A DNA stretch of 13,196 nt from Candidatus Iainarchaeum sp. (GCA_028690725.1 JAQVAR010000008.1:2585-15780), one strand, 5' to 3'; shown: positions 6,249-13,140, numbered from the stretch's first letter. The notes: generated by a model not told the origin, from the letters alone. Numbers and translations: made by a program.

Positions 6249-9044
6249 TTGAGATTAAAAATTATTTGTATTTTTTTTTTATTAATATTTTTTTCAAGCT
6301 TTGTTTTTTCTGCGCCTTCTAATGCAAAATTTGGAATTTTTTATTTGCTTTGGCATTGTACTTCTTTAAATTCTCAAGGGGTTGCTCAATATGATTTGTC
6401 AAAAGGGCAACTTGGTCCGGTTCCTTCTTGGCATTGGTGGGGCGAACCTAAACTAGGTTATTATTGTTTATCAAATAATGATAATATTTTGCGAATTCAT
6501 GCTGAGATGCTTAGAGATGCTGGAATTGATTTTGTTTATGTTGACATGACTAATCATCCTCACATAACATTATTTGAAGCTCAAAAAATGATAATTAAGC
6601 CTTTTGAAAGAATGTTAGAAGTTTGGAAAACTGTTCCAAATGCTCCAAAAATTGTTCCTTGGTTGCCCATCCCAGTTGCTAATTGGAATAATGATGGAGA
6701 TTATGCTGGGAATAATGATATGATTAACAAAATTTTGGGGTACATGATAGATAGTAAATATGCTGGTTTGTGGGCTAATTTTGGTGGAAAAAAATTAATT
6801 CTTGCGGTTGATTATGAATATGATTCTATTTCTTGGACAAAAGCTGATGATTTAAGAATATCTGCCATAGAAAGTGCTATGTTTGGGGATTCTTTTATTG
6901 TAAGAAAAATGTGGGCGTGGAATCCTATTCAACCAAAATGGAGTTTTTTTGAACATTGTTCTGATTGGAGGCAATTCAAAAATAGTGGTGGCACAACAAC
7001 TTGTAGTCAACGATTAACAATAAATGGTGGGTTAATTGAACAAATCCCTGTAACTTTTGCGTATCAAAATCTTTGCATGAATTGGGATGCTATTTCAACT
7101 CCAAAATTTTATGGGAGAACTTTTAGAAAACAATTTGAAACAGTTTTCAATAATCCTAGCGCGATAATAGTTACTATTGCTTCATGGAATGAATGGATTG
7201 TTCAAAGATATTATTCTTCACAACCAGCACCTTATGGTAGGGGTTTATCAGAGAATTCTGAAGGATTTAAATCTGATTGTTTTATGGATGCGTATAGTTC
7301 AGAGTATAGTAAGGATGCAGAACCAGCTAATGACATGCTGGGTTACTATTATTACAATTTGATGAAATCATGTATTAATATTTATAATCAAGGAAAAAAT
7401 TGTTCTTCTTTAGGTATGAGTAATGAACTTTGTTGTAGAGATATAAGTACTGCATCTGGAAGCAGAGATAGATTTGGTTGTAATAATAATGGGATATGTG
7501 AATCATTTGAGGATACAATGAGTTGTCCAAATGACTGTCCTCCAACTTGTACTTCTTTTACTTATTCTTCTTGGAGTCCTTCTACTTGCCCTTCTAGTGG
7601 TGTTCAAACACGTACTATTGTTTCTAAGTCGCCCACTGGTTGTGTTGGGGGGGCTCCTGTTTTGAGTCAGCCTTGTACTTATGTTCCTTCTATTTGTACT
7701 TCTTCTAATTGGGTTTATAGTGATGGTGTTTGTCGGTCTGATGGTTTGTTGGTTAGGACTTGGTCTAAGGTGGGTGTTTGTGTTGGTGGTGTGTCGAAGC
7801 CTGCTACTGAATTTGTTTCTTGTGATTATGTTTCGTCTTGTACTTCTTCTAATTGGGTTTTTGTTGATGGTGTTTGTCGGTCTGATGGTTTGTTGGTTAG
7901 GACTTGGTCTAAGGTGGGTGTTTGTGTTGGTGGTGTGTCGAAGCCTGCTACTGAGTTTGTTTTTTGTGATTATGTTTCGTCTTGTACTTCTTCTAATTGG
8001 GTTTTTGTTGATGGTAATTGTGGGGCTGATGGTAAATTAACTAGGGTGTGGAACAAAATTGGAAATTGTAGTGGTGGTATTTCTCATCCCACAAGTGAAT
8101 TAATTGATTGTAACTATGAAATTCCTGTCTGTTCTTCTTTTGTTTATTCTGATTGGGGGAGTTGTTCTAATAGTGGTGTTCAATCAAGAAGTATTTTGAA
8201 TAGTTTTCCTAGTGGTTGTGTTGGTGGTAATTTCATTTTGTCTCAATCTTGTGTGCCAACTTGTTTTTCTTTTGTTTATTCTGATTGGGGGGATTGTAAT
8301 AATGATGGATTAAAATCAAGAAGTGTTAGTTCTAGTTTTCCTAGTGGTTGTGTTGGTGGTAATCCAATTCTTTTTTCAGACTGTAATATGGGTGAGTGTG
8401 AGTCAAATAATGATTGTTTAATAAATCAAATTTGTGTTGATGAAAAATGTGTTTTAAAAAATATTGAACCTGAATGTTTAACAAATAATGATTGTGATGA
8501 TAATGAAAAATGTGTTAGAGAAAAATGTGAAATACTAAACTGTAAATCTGGTTTTGATATAATTAATCATGAGTGTGTTTGTAATGGAGTTGTTTGTGGA
8601 ATAGAATGTTTTAAAGGAAAGGGTATTTGTTGTAATAATATTTGGAATCCAGATTTGAATAGTTGTGAATTTAATTTTGATGAAATAATAAGAGAAGTAA
8701 ATAAATCAAAAGATTTAGAATCAGTTGAGTTAATTCAAAAGGCAAACGAATCAATTAACAAAGGAAATGTTATTCAAGGACAATTTGAAGCAAAAACAGC
8801 TGAAATAAAAGCAAAAATTGTATTAGCAGATAACCCACCAGAAATGTTAGAAATTTATGAAAATATAAAATTAGCATTAAATAATAATGATTATAATGAG
8901 GTAAATAAACTAATAATTGATGTTGAAAATAAACTTGAATTTCAACAACAAGATACTAATAGTTTAATAATACCAATTATAATATTTGTATTATTATCAT
9001 CATTTTTAATAGTTTTAATTTTAAAATTTAAAAAAATAATTTAA
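6249..9044 (+). CDS. Exported, membrane-anchored GH99-like putative glycoside hydrolase with Cys-rich repeat stalk
   Basis: A 931-residue secreted protein. A TTG start gives a clear signal peptide (hydrophobic 5-20, likely cut after FVFS at 21); no usable ATG precedes the barrel. Residues about 27-400 resemble GH99/GH71-like TIM-barrel proteins: FGIFYLLWH (28-36), WHWWGEP (61-67), the EMLRDAGIDFVYVDMTN strand, and ASWNEW ending at W316, with E315 a candidate acid. Next comes a CNNNGICESFEDT...CPNDC module (about 408-430). A TSP1-like domain follows (434-482), then three 48-residue repeats from C483, C531 and C579, and two further TSP1-like 44-residue units from C628 and C672. Two short CxxNNDC...C modules (about 717-760) precede a Cys-poor helical stalk (about 800-900) and a C-terminal membrane helix with a KFKKII tail (905-931). 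The architecture suggests a disulfide-rich surface enzyme or adhesin displayed on a stalk. The substrate is unknown. The barrel assignment is by resemblance, and catalysis is unproven. Confidence 0.8.
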   Translation: MRLKIICIFFLLIFFSSFVFSAPSNAKFGIFYLLWHCTSLNSQGVAQYDLSKGQLGPVPSWHWWGEPKLGYYCLSNNDNILRIHAEMLRDAGIDFVYVDMTNHPHITLFEAQKMIIKPFERMLEVWKTVPNAPKIVPWLPIPVANWNNDGDYAGNNDMINKILGYMIDSKYAGLWANFGGKKLILAVDYEYDSISWTKADDLRISAIESAMFGDSFIVRKMWAWNPIQPKWSFFEHCSDWRQFKNSGGTTTCSQRLTINGGLIEQIPVTFAYQNLCMNWDAISTPKFYGRTFRKQFETVFNNPSAIIVTIASWNEWIVQRYYSSQPAPYGRGLSENSEGFKSDCFMDAYSSEYSKDAEPANDMLGYYYYNLMKSCINIYNQGKNCSSLGMSNELCCRDISTASGSRDRFGCNNNGICESFEDTMSCPNDCPPTCTSFTYSSWSPSTCPSSGVQTRTIVSKSPTGCVGGAPVLSQPCTYVPSICTSSNWVYSDGVCRSDGLLVRTWSKVGVCVGGVSKPATEFVSCDYVSSCTSSNWVFVDGVCRSDGLLVRTWSKVGVCVGGVSKPATEFVFCDYVSSCTSSNWVFVDGNCGADGKLTRVWNKIGNCSGGISHPTSELIDCNYEIPVCSSFVYSDWGSCSNSGVQSRSILNSFPSGCVGGNFILSQSCVPTCFSFVYSDWGDCNNDGLKSRSVSSSFPSGCVGGNPILFSDCNMGECESNNDCLINQICVDEKCVLKNIEPECLTNNDCDDNEKCVREKCEILNCKSGFDIINHECVCNGVVCGIECFKGKGICCNNIWNPDLNSCEFNFDEIIREVNKSKDLESVELIQKANESINKGNVIQGQFEAKTAEIKAKIVLADNPPEMLEIYENIKLALNNNDYNEVNKLIIDVENKLEFQQQDTNSLIIPIIIFVLLSSFLIVLILKFKKII
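7647..7653 (+). repeat. Seven-G homopolymer tract inside the TSP1-like domain
   Basis: GTTGGGGGGGCT encodes V-G-G-A at the conserved GCVGG position. The equivalent codons in the other TSP1-like units are interrupted (GGTGGT). This is the longest G run I see in this AT-rich window. It lies in an exposed-protein gene, where slippage would change the reading frame. Confidence 0.6.
7695..8126 (+). repeat. Three 144-bp tandem repeats (48 codons each) in the surface protein gene
   Basis: The units are 7695-7838, 7839-7982 and 7983-8126, each starting at a Cys codon with CTSSNWV. Units 1 and 2 differ at only five of 144 bases by my alignment. Unit 3 keeps the first 11 or so codons nearly unchanged, then diverges (CGADGKLTRVWNKIGNC). 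Unit 2 contains 69 T, 46 G, 15 A and 14 C by hand count: 42% GC and 80% G+T, far from the genes around it. Codons such as CGG, TCG and GTG, scarce elsewhere in the window, cluster here. Confidence 0.92.
8130..8393 (+). repeat. Two 132-bp tandem TSP1-like repeats
   Basis: The units at 8130-8261 and 8262-8393 each encode C-x-S-F-V-Y-S-D-W-G...C...SRS...FPSGCVGGN. Their first 24 bases and the SGCVGGN segment are nearly identical in DNA, and the middle has diverged. They are relatives of the single unit at 7548-7694 (C434). Together they are an older set than the 144-bp repeats lying between them. Confidence 0.85.
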
Positions 9045-9047
9045 TTA
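9042..9047. other. Palindromic TAATTA shared as abutting stop codons of convergent genes
   Basis: TAA on the plus strand (9042-9044) ends the surface-protein gene. The following TTA (9045-9047) is the TAA stop of Taw3 on the minus strand. The two genes meet with no intergenic base, and the same arrangement recurs at 12481-12486. Confidence 0.9.
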
Positions 9048-9635
9048 TTTTATTTGTTTTTTTATTTCGATTGTTAATTTTTTTAATGTTTTTTTATTTT
9101 TATCAAATTTTTGATTACATTTTTTTACAACATATTTTAAATAATTTTCATTAATACTAATTTTTCCCTCTTTAACTGGCATATTTATATTGTGGTTTCC
9201 AATAATTTCTAAAATATATTTTCCTTCTTTTATTACTTTTATTCCTGCTCTTTTCAAACCAATTTTTTCACAAATTGCAATTATTTTTATTGAATTATTT
9301 AATGTTTTTGTTCCTAAATGTAATATTAATGGTTCTTGTTTTAACCACAATACTTCTCCCTCAAAAGAACTAATTCCTTTTTTTATTTCTTCAAATTTTA
9401 CTTTTTTATGCCATTTCCTATGAAATGCGCTTTCTTTTTTTGTTTCCTTTTTGTTTAATCCTACTAGTGCGATTCTTCCTGCACAACAACTACTAGTAAA
9501 ATATTCTGTTGTTTTTGTAAGATGTTCACACAATGGAATAAAATCCAAATCCATTTTTCCTTCTTTTTTAGCTTTTTCGAAGGTTTTCTTGTGATGTTCT
9601 TTTATCATTTTAAATATTGTTTCTTTTTTTTCCAT
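9045..9635 (-). CDS. taw3: tRNA wybutosine-pathway methyltransferase Taw3 (TYW3 family)
   Basis: A 196-residue protein of the TYW3 family. It N4-methylates the 7-aminocarboxypropyl-demethylwyosine intermediate at G37 of tRNA-Phe, using S-adenosylmethionine. The family N-terminus is present (helix followed by AKKEGKMDLDFIPLCEHL, residues 22-39), as is FTSSCCAGRIALVG (46-59), the conserved SSCxGRI motif with C50 and R54. The later VLWLKQEPLILHLGTKTL strand and AICEKIGLKRAGIK motif also match the family. The Lys-rich C-terminal tail is typical of this genome. The start ATG has a weak AGGT about eight bases upstream. Other wyosine genes (Trm5, Taw1, Taw2) are not in the window. The gene abuts the surface-protein gene tail to tail and is divergent from the secreted protein at 9683. 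Confidence 0.92.
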   Translation of the reverse strand: MEKKETIFKMIKEHHKKTFEKAKKEGKMDLDFIPLCEHLTKTTEYFTSSCCAGRIALVGLNKKETKKESAFHRKWHKKVKFEEIKKGISSFEGEVLWLKQEPLILHLGTKTLNNSIKIIAICEKIGLKRAGIKVIKEGKYILEIIGNHNINMPVKEGKISINENYLKYVVKKCNQKFDKNKKTLKKLTIEIKKQIK

Positions 9636-9682
9636 TAAATAACCTTTTTATTTTGTTCCTATTAACAATTTTTTTGATTACA

Positions 9683-10462
9683 ATGTTTAAAAAAGGTGTA
9701 TTATTGATTTTGTTTTTGTTATTAACAACAAATGTTTTTGCTATTAGACTTGTTGAACCAATTTCTAAAGAACTATTAGAAAATGATTTTGTTGGGGCTA
9801 TTGTTCCTGGGCAAACATTAGAATTAATTATTTCTAAGGAATTGGGGCGTTTTAATTCTTTAGAATTAACTTCGGGTTTAACAGAAAATTTTGATGTTTC
9901 TGTAAAAGATTATTTAGAATCAGTAAAAATAATAATTTCTTCTAATAAAAATACTCCAAAAACAAATTATTTTTTTTCATTTATTTTAAAAGGAGTTTCT
10001 TCTTCAGAATCAATAAGAGTATTTTTTTCAGTTGAAGAATCATTATTAGATGTTGCTTTGTTAAATTATTCTTCTGAAACATTTGTTAACAATTCGGCAG
10101 AATATGAATTTTTATTAATAAATAATTCTGATGCTGATGCTATTTTCAAAATTAAACTTGATTTACCATGGTATTGGCTTGGAGACGAGTATTTTGGAAA
10201 AGAATATTATAAAGAAGTCATTGTTCCTAAGCAACAAAAAAAAATAGAAAAAATAATTGTTTATCCCAGGGTACATGGGGAACATTATTTTAACTCTAAA
10301 ATATCAATGCAAGATAATATCAAAGAATTTACTCTTTATTCTAAAGTACTTTCAACTTTTAATTCTAAATTTAATTCTTCATTAATGGGCTTTCCATTTT
10401 ATTCAATTTCATTATTACCAAGCTATTTTTTAACTAGTATTGTTTCACTAGTATTTAACTAA
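9683..10462 (+). CDS. Secreted protein of unknown function, likely beta-sandwich
   Basis: Not recognised as a named family. From the ATG at 9683 it is 259 residues long. It begins with a textbook signal peptide, MFKKGVLLILFLLLTTNVFA, cut before IRLVEP. The frame is open upstream to 9617, but that extension would overlap the divergent Taw3 start and bury the signal peptide. The mature part alternates polar and hydrophobic residues as in Ig- or CARDB-like beta sandwiches. It includes VPGQTLELII, SYFFSF-type strands and several N-x-S sequons (NYS, NNS, NSS), which could be glycosylated. It contains no Cys after the signal peptide, in contrast to its Cys-rich neighbour. The last 25 residues (about FPFYSISLLPSYFLTSIVSLVF) are strongly hydrophobic and could be a tail anchor. 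A TATA-like TTTTATTTT near 9648 is well placed for a leaderless start. A cell-surface role is inferred only from the signal peptide and the hydrophobic tail. Confidence 0.75.
   Translation: MFKKGVLLILFLLLTTNVFAIRLVEPISKELLENDFVGAIVPGQTLELIISKELGRFNSLELTSGLTENFDVSVKDYLESVKIIISSNKNTPKTNYFFSFILKGVSSSESIRVFFSVEESLLDVALLNYSSETFVNNSAEYEFLLINNSDADAIFKIKLDLPWYWLGDEYFGKEYYKEVIVPKQQKKIEKIIVYPRVHGEHYFNSKISMQDNIKEFTLYSKVLSTFNSKFNSSLMGFPFYSISLLPSYFLTSIVSLVFN
10451..10459 (+). promoter_or_regulatory. Possible TATA box of elp3 with a 9-bp direct repeat
   Basis: TATTTAAC-like sequence is centred about 28 bases before the elp3 ATG and overlaps the end of the preceding gene. ACTAGTATT occurs at both 10433-10441 and 10447-10455, placing a repeated element right at the promoter. 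No Shine-Dalgarno site precedes the ATG. This is weak evidence in AT-rich DNA. Confidence 0.35.
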
Positions 10463-10482
10463 TTTTTGTTTACTGTTTTTTT

Positions 10483-12063
10483 ATGTGCCAGTTAGAAAAT
10501 AAAGTTAGTTATGCTAAACAAATAATCAAGGATATAAATAATAATAAAATTAATTCTTTGAGAGACATTGAGTTGGTTCAATTTGATTATTGTAAAAAAT
10601 TTTCTTTGAAAGAGATCCCAACAAGGTCATTTATTCTTAGTCAATTAAAAAAACCTTCTAAAAAAGTTTTGAAATTACTTTCAATAAAACCTACTCGAAG
10701 CCTTTCTGGTGTGCAAGTAATTGCTGTAATGTTGCCTCCTTTTGATTGCCCAGGAAAATGTGTTTATTGTCCTTCTTCTTTTAATGGAAAAATTGCTCCA
10801 CAATCATATACTGGTTTTGAACCTTCTACACTTAGGGCTCAAAGATTAGGTTATGATCCTTACAAAATAGTTTTGAATAGAATTTCTCAATTAGATGCTA
10901 CTGGTAATAATGCTAACAAAATAGAATTAATATTTCAAGGTAGTTCTTTTACAGCTCTTCCAAAAAAACAACAAATTAGTGTTGTTAAAAAAAGTATTGA
11001 TGCTGTTACTGGTAAAAAAACTAATTCTTTTGTCAAATCAAAAAAAAATGCTGAAAAATCTTTGAGAAGAATTGTTGGAATAACTTTTGAAACTCGCCCA
11101 GATTTGTGTTCAAAAAATGATATTAAGCAAATGCTTAATTTAGGTGGGACAAGAGTGGAATTAGGTGTTCAAAATCCAGATAATAAAATCTATGAAAAAA
11201 TTAATAGGGGGCATAATGTCAAATCAGTTGTTAATTCAACTCAATTATTAAAAGATTCTGGTTTTAAAGTTCTTTATCATTTAATGCCTGGTCTTCCTGG
11301 TAGTAATTATTCTAAAGATTTAAAAAATTTTAAAATGATTTTTTCTTCTCCAGATTTTAAACCAGACATGGTTAAATTTTATCCTTGTTTAATTATAAAA
11401 GGAACAAAACTTTATTCTGATTGGAAAAAAGGAAATTTTTCTCCAATGAGTGAGAAAAAAACAATAAATCTTTTAGCAAAAATAAAATCAGAGTTGCCGC
11501 CTTGGGTTAGAGTAATGAGGGTTAATAGGGATATCCCAAGCAATATTATTAGTGGGGGTATTAAAAAAACAAATTTGCGTCAATTGATTGAAAAACAATT
11601 AATTTCTAATAAAAAAAAATGTAATTGTATTCGTTGTAGAGAGATAGGATTATTTTCTAGACAAAATAAAATAATTGATGAAAAACCAAAATTAAGAACA
11701 GTTTTTTATGATGCTTCTAATGGTATTGAAGCATTTATTTCTATGGAATCAAAAAATTGTCTTTATGGTTTTGTTAGATTAAGAAAACCTTTTGACCCTT
11801 TTGTAAAACAAATTGATGCTAAAACTTCTTTGATTAGAGAATTGCATGTTTATGGCAAATCCCTTAATCTTGGTGAACGTGATATTGATTCTACACAACA
11901 TATTGGTTATGGCAAAATTTTGTTAGAAGAAGCTGAAAGAATTGCTAGAGAAAAGTTTGATTCTAAAAAAATGGTTATTATTTCTGGTTTGGGGGTAAGA
12001 GAATATTATAACAAAAATTTTGGTTATAAAATAGATGAACCATTTGTTTCTAAAAGACTCTAA
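10483..12063 (+). CDS. elp3: Elp3, tRNA U34 carboxymethylation radical SAM/acetyltransferase
   Basis: A 526-residue enzyme that uses acetyl-CoA and a radical S-adenosylmethionine mechanism to install carboxymethyl groups on wobble uridine 34 of tRNAs. After an N-terminal RNA-binding part, the radical SAM cluster motif is C89-x3-C93-x2-C96 in FDCPGKCVYCPSS, followed by QSYTGFEPSTLRAQRLGYDPY and GITFETRPDLC. GTRVELGVQ, INRGHNV and FKVLYHLMPGLPGSNY also match the family closely. The zinc-binding linker is CNCIRC at 380-385, followed by REIGL. The C-terminal GNAT domain (about 395-526) has RELHVYG, the acetyl-CoA loop Q472-H-I-G-Y-G477 and the ending RKLREYYNKNFGY-like strand. Length and every motif are intact. 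Archaeal Elp3 acts without the other Elongator subunits, and none are seen here. The tRNA-Arg(UCG) in this window carries U34 and is a conceivable substrate, by inference. Confidence 0.96.
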   Translation: MCQLENKVSYAKQIIKDINNNKINSLRDIELVQFDYCKKFSLKEIPTRSFILSQLKKPSKKVLKLLSIKPTRSLSGVQVIAVMLPPFDCPGKCVYCPSSFNGKIAPQSYTGFEPSTLRAQRLGYDPYKIVLNRISQLDATGNNANKIELIFQGSSFTALPKKQQISVVKKSIDAVTGKKTNSFVKSKKNAEKSLRRIVGITFETRPDLCSKNDIKQMLNLGGTRVELGVQNPDNKIYEKINRGHNVKSVVNSTQLLKDSGFKVLYHLMPGLPGSNYSKDLKNFKMIFSSPDFKPDMVKFYPCLIIKGTKLYSDWKKGNFSPMSEKKTINLLAKIKSELPPWVRVMRVNRDIPSNIISGGIKKTNLRQLIEKQLISNKKKCNCIRCREIGLFSRQNKIIDEKPKLRTVFYDASNGIEAFISMESKNCLYGFVRLRKPFDPFVKQIDAKTSLIRELHVYGKSLNLGERDIDSTQHIGYGKILLEEAERIAREKFDSKKMVIISGLGVREYYNKNFGYKIDEPFVSKRL

Positions 12064-12091
12064 TTTTTGTTAAAAAAATTTTTAGTCAATA

Positions 12092-12101
12092 ATATTTAAT
12101 A
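12092..12101 (+). promoter_or_regulatory. TATA box of the resolvase-like gene
   Basis: ATATTTAATA is centred 27 bases before the ATG at 12124, with no Shine-Dalgarno site between them. This spacing fits a leaderless mRNA starting at that ATG. It argues against the TTG at 12109, which would lie only about 12 bases from the box. Confidence 0.5.
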
Positions 12102-12123
12102 ATACGAATTGTATTGTATTAAT

Positions 12124-12483
12124 ATGTTTGAATTAATATTATTTTTTTTTATTATTGTTCTGATAATAATTTTGTTTTTTTTAATTTCAAAAATTTTTTC
12201 TTTAAATGAGGAATTGGCTTCAATTCAATATTTAAAACGTTCTCAGAGTGTTAAATATGGTCAGTTAACAGAACAATGGATTCCTTTTTCTGACAAATAT
12301 CCTTATAATTCACAAAATTTTCGTTTTATTGGTAAACCAATTGATGGTATTTCTTTTGAAGAGGATAAAATAATTTTTGTCGAATTCAAAACCAATAAAT
12401 CTCAATTAAGTGAGGTACAAAGAAAAATTAAAAAATTGGTTGAAGAAAAAAAAATTGATTGGTTTGAATTAAAAATAGATTAA
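12124..12483 (+). CDS. Membrane-anchored endonuclease-like protein related to archaeal Holliday junction resolvase (COG4741 type)
   Basis: A 119-residue protein from the ATG at 12124. One N-terminal membrane helix (residues 4-22) precedes a short linker and a compact PD-(D/E)xK-like nuclease domain. The domain shows GQLTEQWIPF (E50), the FRFIGKPIDGISF segment with D74, and VEFK with E87 and K89. These are the expected acidic and lysine positions of the fold. A helical SEVQRKIKKLVEEKKI tail closes it. The layout matches the COG4741 family, described as predicted secreted or membrane endonucleases distantly related to Hjc. The in-frame TTG at 12109 would add five residues, but promoter spacing favours the ATG. 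A nuclease tethered to the membrane is unusual for recombination and could instead act on incoming or external DNA; this is speculation. It meets the GNAT-like gene tail to tail at TAATTA. Confidence 0.82.
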   Translation: MFELILFFFIIVLIIILFFLISKIFSLNEELASIQYLKRSQSVKYGQLTEQWIPFSDKYPYNSQNFRFIGKPIDGISFEEDKIIFVEFKTNKSQLSEVQRKIKKLVEEKKIDWFELKID

Positions 12484-12486
12484 TTA
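12481..12486. other. Second palindromic TAATTA joining convergent stop codons
   Basis: TAA at 12481-12483 stops the resolvase-like gene, and TTA at 12484-12486 is the stop of the minus-strand GNAT-like gene. The intergenic distance is zero, exactly as at 9042-9047. Confidence 0.9.
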
Positions 12487-13140
12487 TTTTATGTATTCCC
12501 AAAGATTGCTTTTTTCATTTTTGTTGATTACTAACATTTTACATCGGTTAATATATTTGTATCCTTGTTGAATTTTCTTGTTTATTTCTTTTTTAGAATT
12601 TGATTCTAATACATTTTTTTCTCCATTTTTTTCAAGTATGTTTTCTTGAATAATAAAATCTTTTTCTTCACAATTAAACTTTTTTTCAAAAAGATTTATT
12701 CCTTCTTTTGTAACACACAATCCAGAAAACCCATTAACTTCAAGTAACTTATTTTCTTTTTTCAAATTTGTAATGATTGAATTTAAATATTGTAGTGTTA
12801 ACTTATGAAATTGTTTAATTGTTTTATCTAATTTTTCTATGTGGTAAATGTGTATGAAAAGTTCTTTATCTCTTAAATTATTAAATAAGGTATTTTTTTC
12901 AATTTCAGCTTCTTTTAATTCACCTTGTGTAAGTGCGTTCCAACCATTTTTATTTAATGGAATTGCAATTATTATTCCTTTTATAATTCCATTTTCTTCA
13001 AAAATTCCGCCAAATTCTGGGTTATTAACATACCATTTTTGAATAATTTTTTTTGTTACTGGAAAAGAAGTAGGATAAACTTTTTTATCAAGTTCCAAAA
13101 TTGTAGAATAATCTTTTTTATTAATTGTTCGAATATTCAT
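12484..13140 (-). CDS. GNAT-like acetyltransferase family protein
   Basis: A 218-residue protein that resembles the GNAT fold. It begins MNIRTINKKDYSTILELDKKVYP, the usual first strand and helix of a GNAT protein. A central pair of strands follows (FGGIFEENGIIKGIIIAIPL, residues 38-57) in the position of beta 2-4. LFIHIYHIEKLD (about 93-104) would be the core strand before the acetyl-CoA loop, but the classical Q/R-x-x-G-x-G/A pyrophosphate loop is not apparent; TIKQFHKLTLQYL stands in its place. GFSGLCVTKEGINLFEKKFNCEEKDF looks like the late GNAT strand and 'x-x-Y/F-x-K-x-G-F' helix. A Lys/Asn-rich tail follows. The donor loop may be degenerate, so catalytic activity is uncertain and no substrate can be suggested. 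The ATG at 13138-13140 has no clear Shine-Dalgarno site. The region 13141-13196 holds only AT-rich promoter-like sequence. Confidence 0.62.
   Translation of the reverse strand: MNIRTINKKDYSTILELDKKVYPTSFPVTKKIIQKWYVNNPEFGGIFEENGIIKGIIIAIPLNKNGWNALTQGELKEAEIEKNTLFNNLRDKELFIHIYHIEKLDKTIKQFHKLTLQYLNSIITNLKKENKLLEVNGFSGLCVTKEGINLFEKKFNCEEKDFIIQENILEKNGEKNVLESNSKKEINKKIQQGYKYINRCKMLVINKNEKSNLWEYIK

Noticed and set aside
7681..8040. A 119-codon plus-strand open frame of repeated hydrophobic residues overlapping the 144-bp repeats
   Set aside because: It is the shifted frame of the G+T-rich repeats in the surface-protein gene. Its Leu/Val/Phe-rich repetition follows from that composition, and it has no promoter or ribosome site.
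7695..8393. Regular repeats as a CRISPR array
   Set aside because: The units are contiguous, in frame, and translate to conserved Cys/Trp patterns. There are no short palindromic repeats with unique spacers.
9617..9682. An upstream extension of the secreted-protein frame
   Set aside because: It would overlap the divergent Taw3 start and place 22 residues before a perfect signal peptide. The ATG at 9683 is better.
12063..12083. T and A runs after elp3 as a hairpin terminator
   Set aside because: Short T5/A7/T5 runs are present, but such runs are everywhere in this DNA, and the small A7/T5 pairing is not distinctive enough to call.
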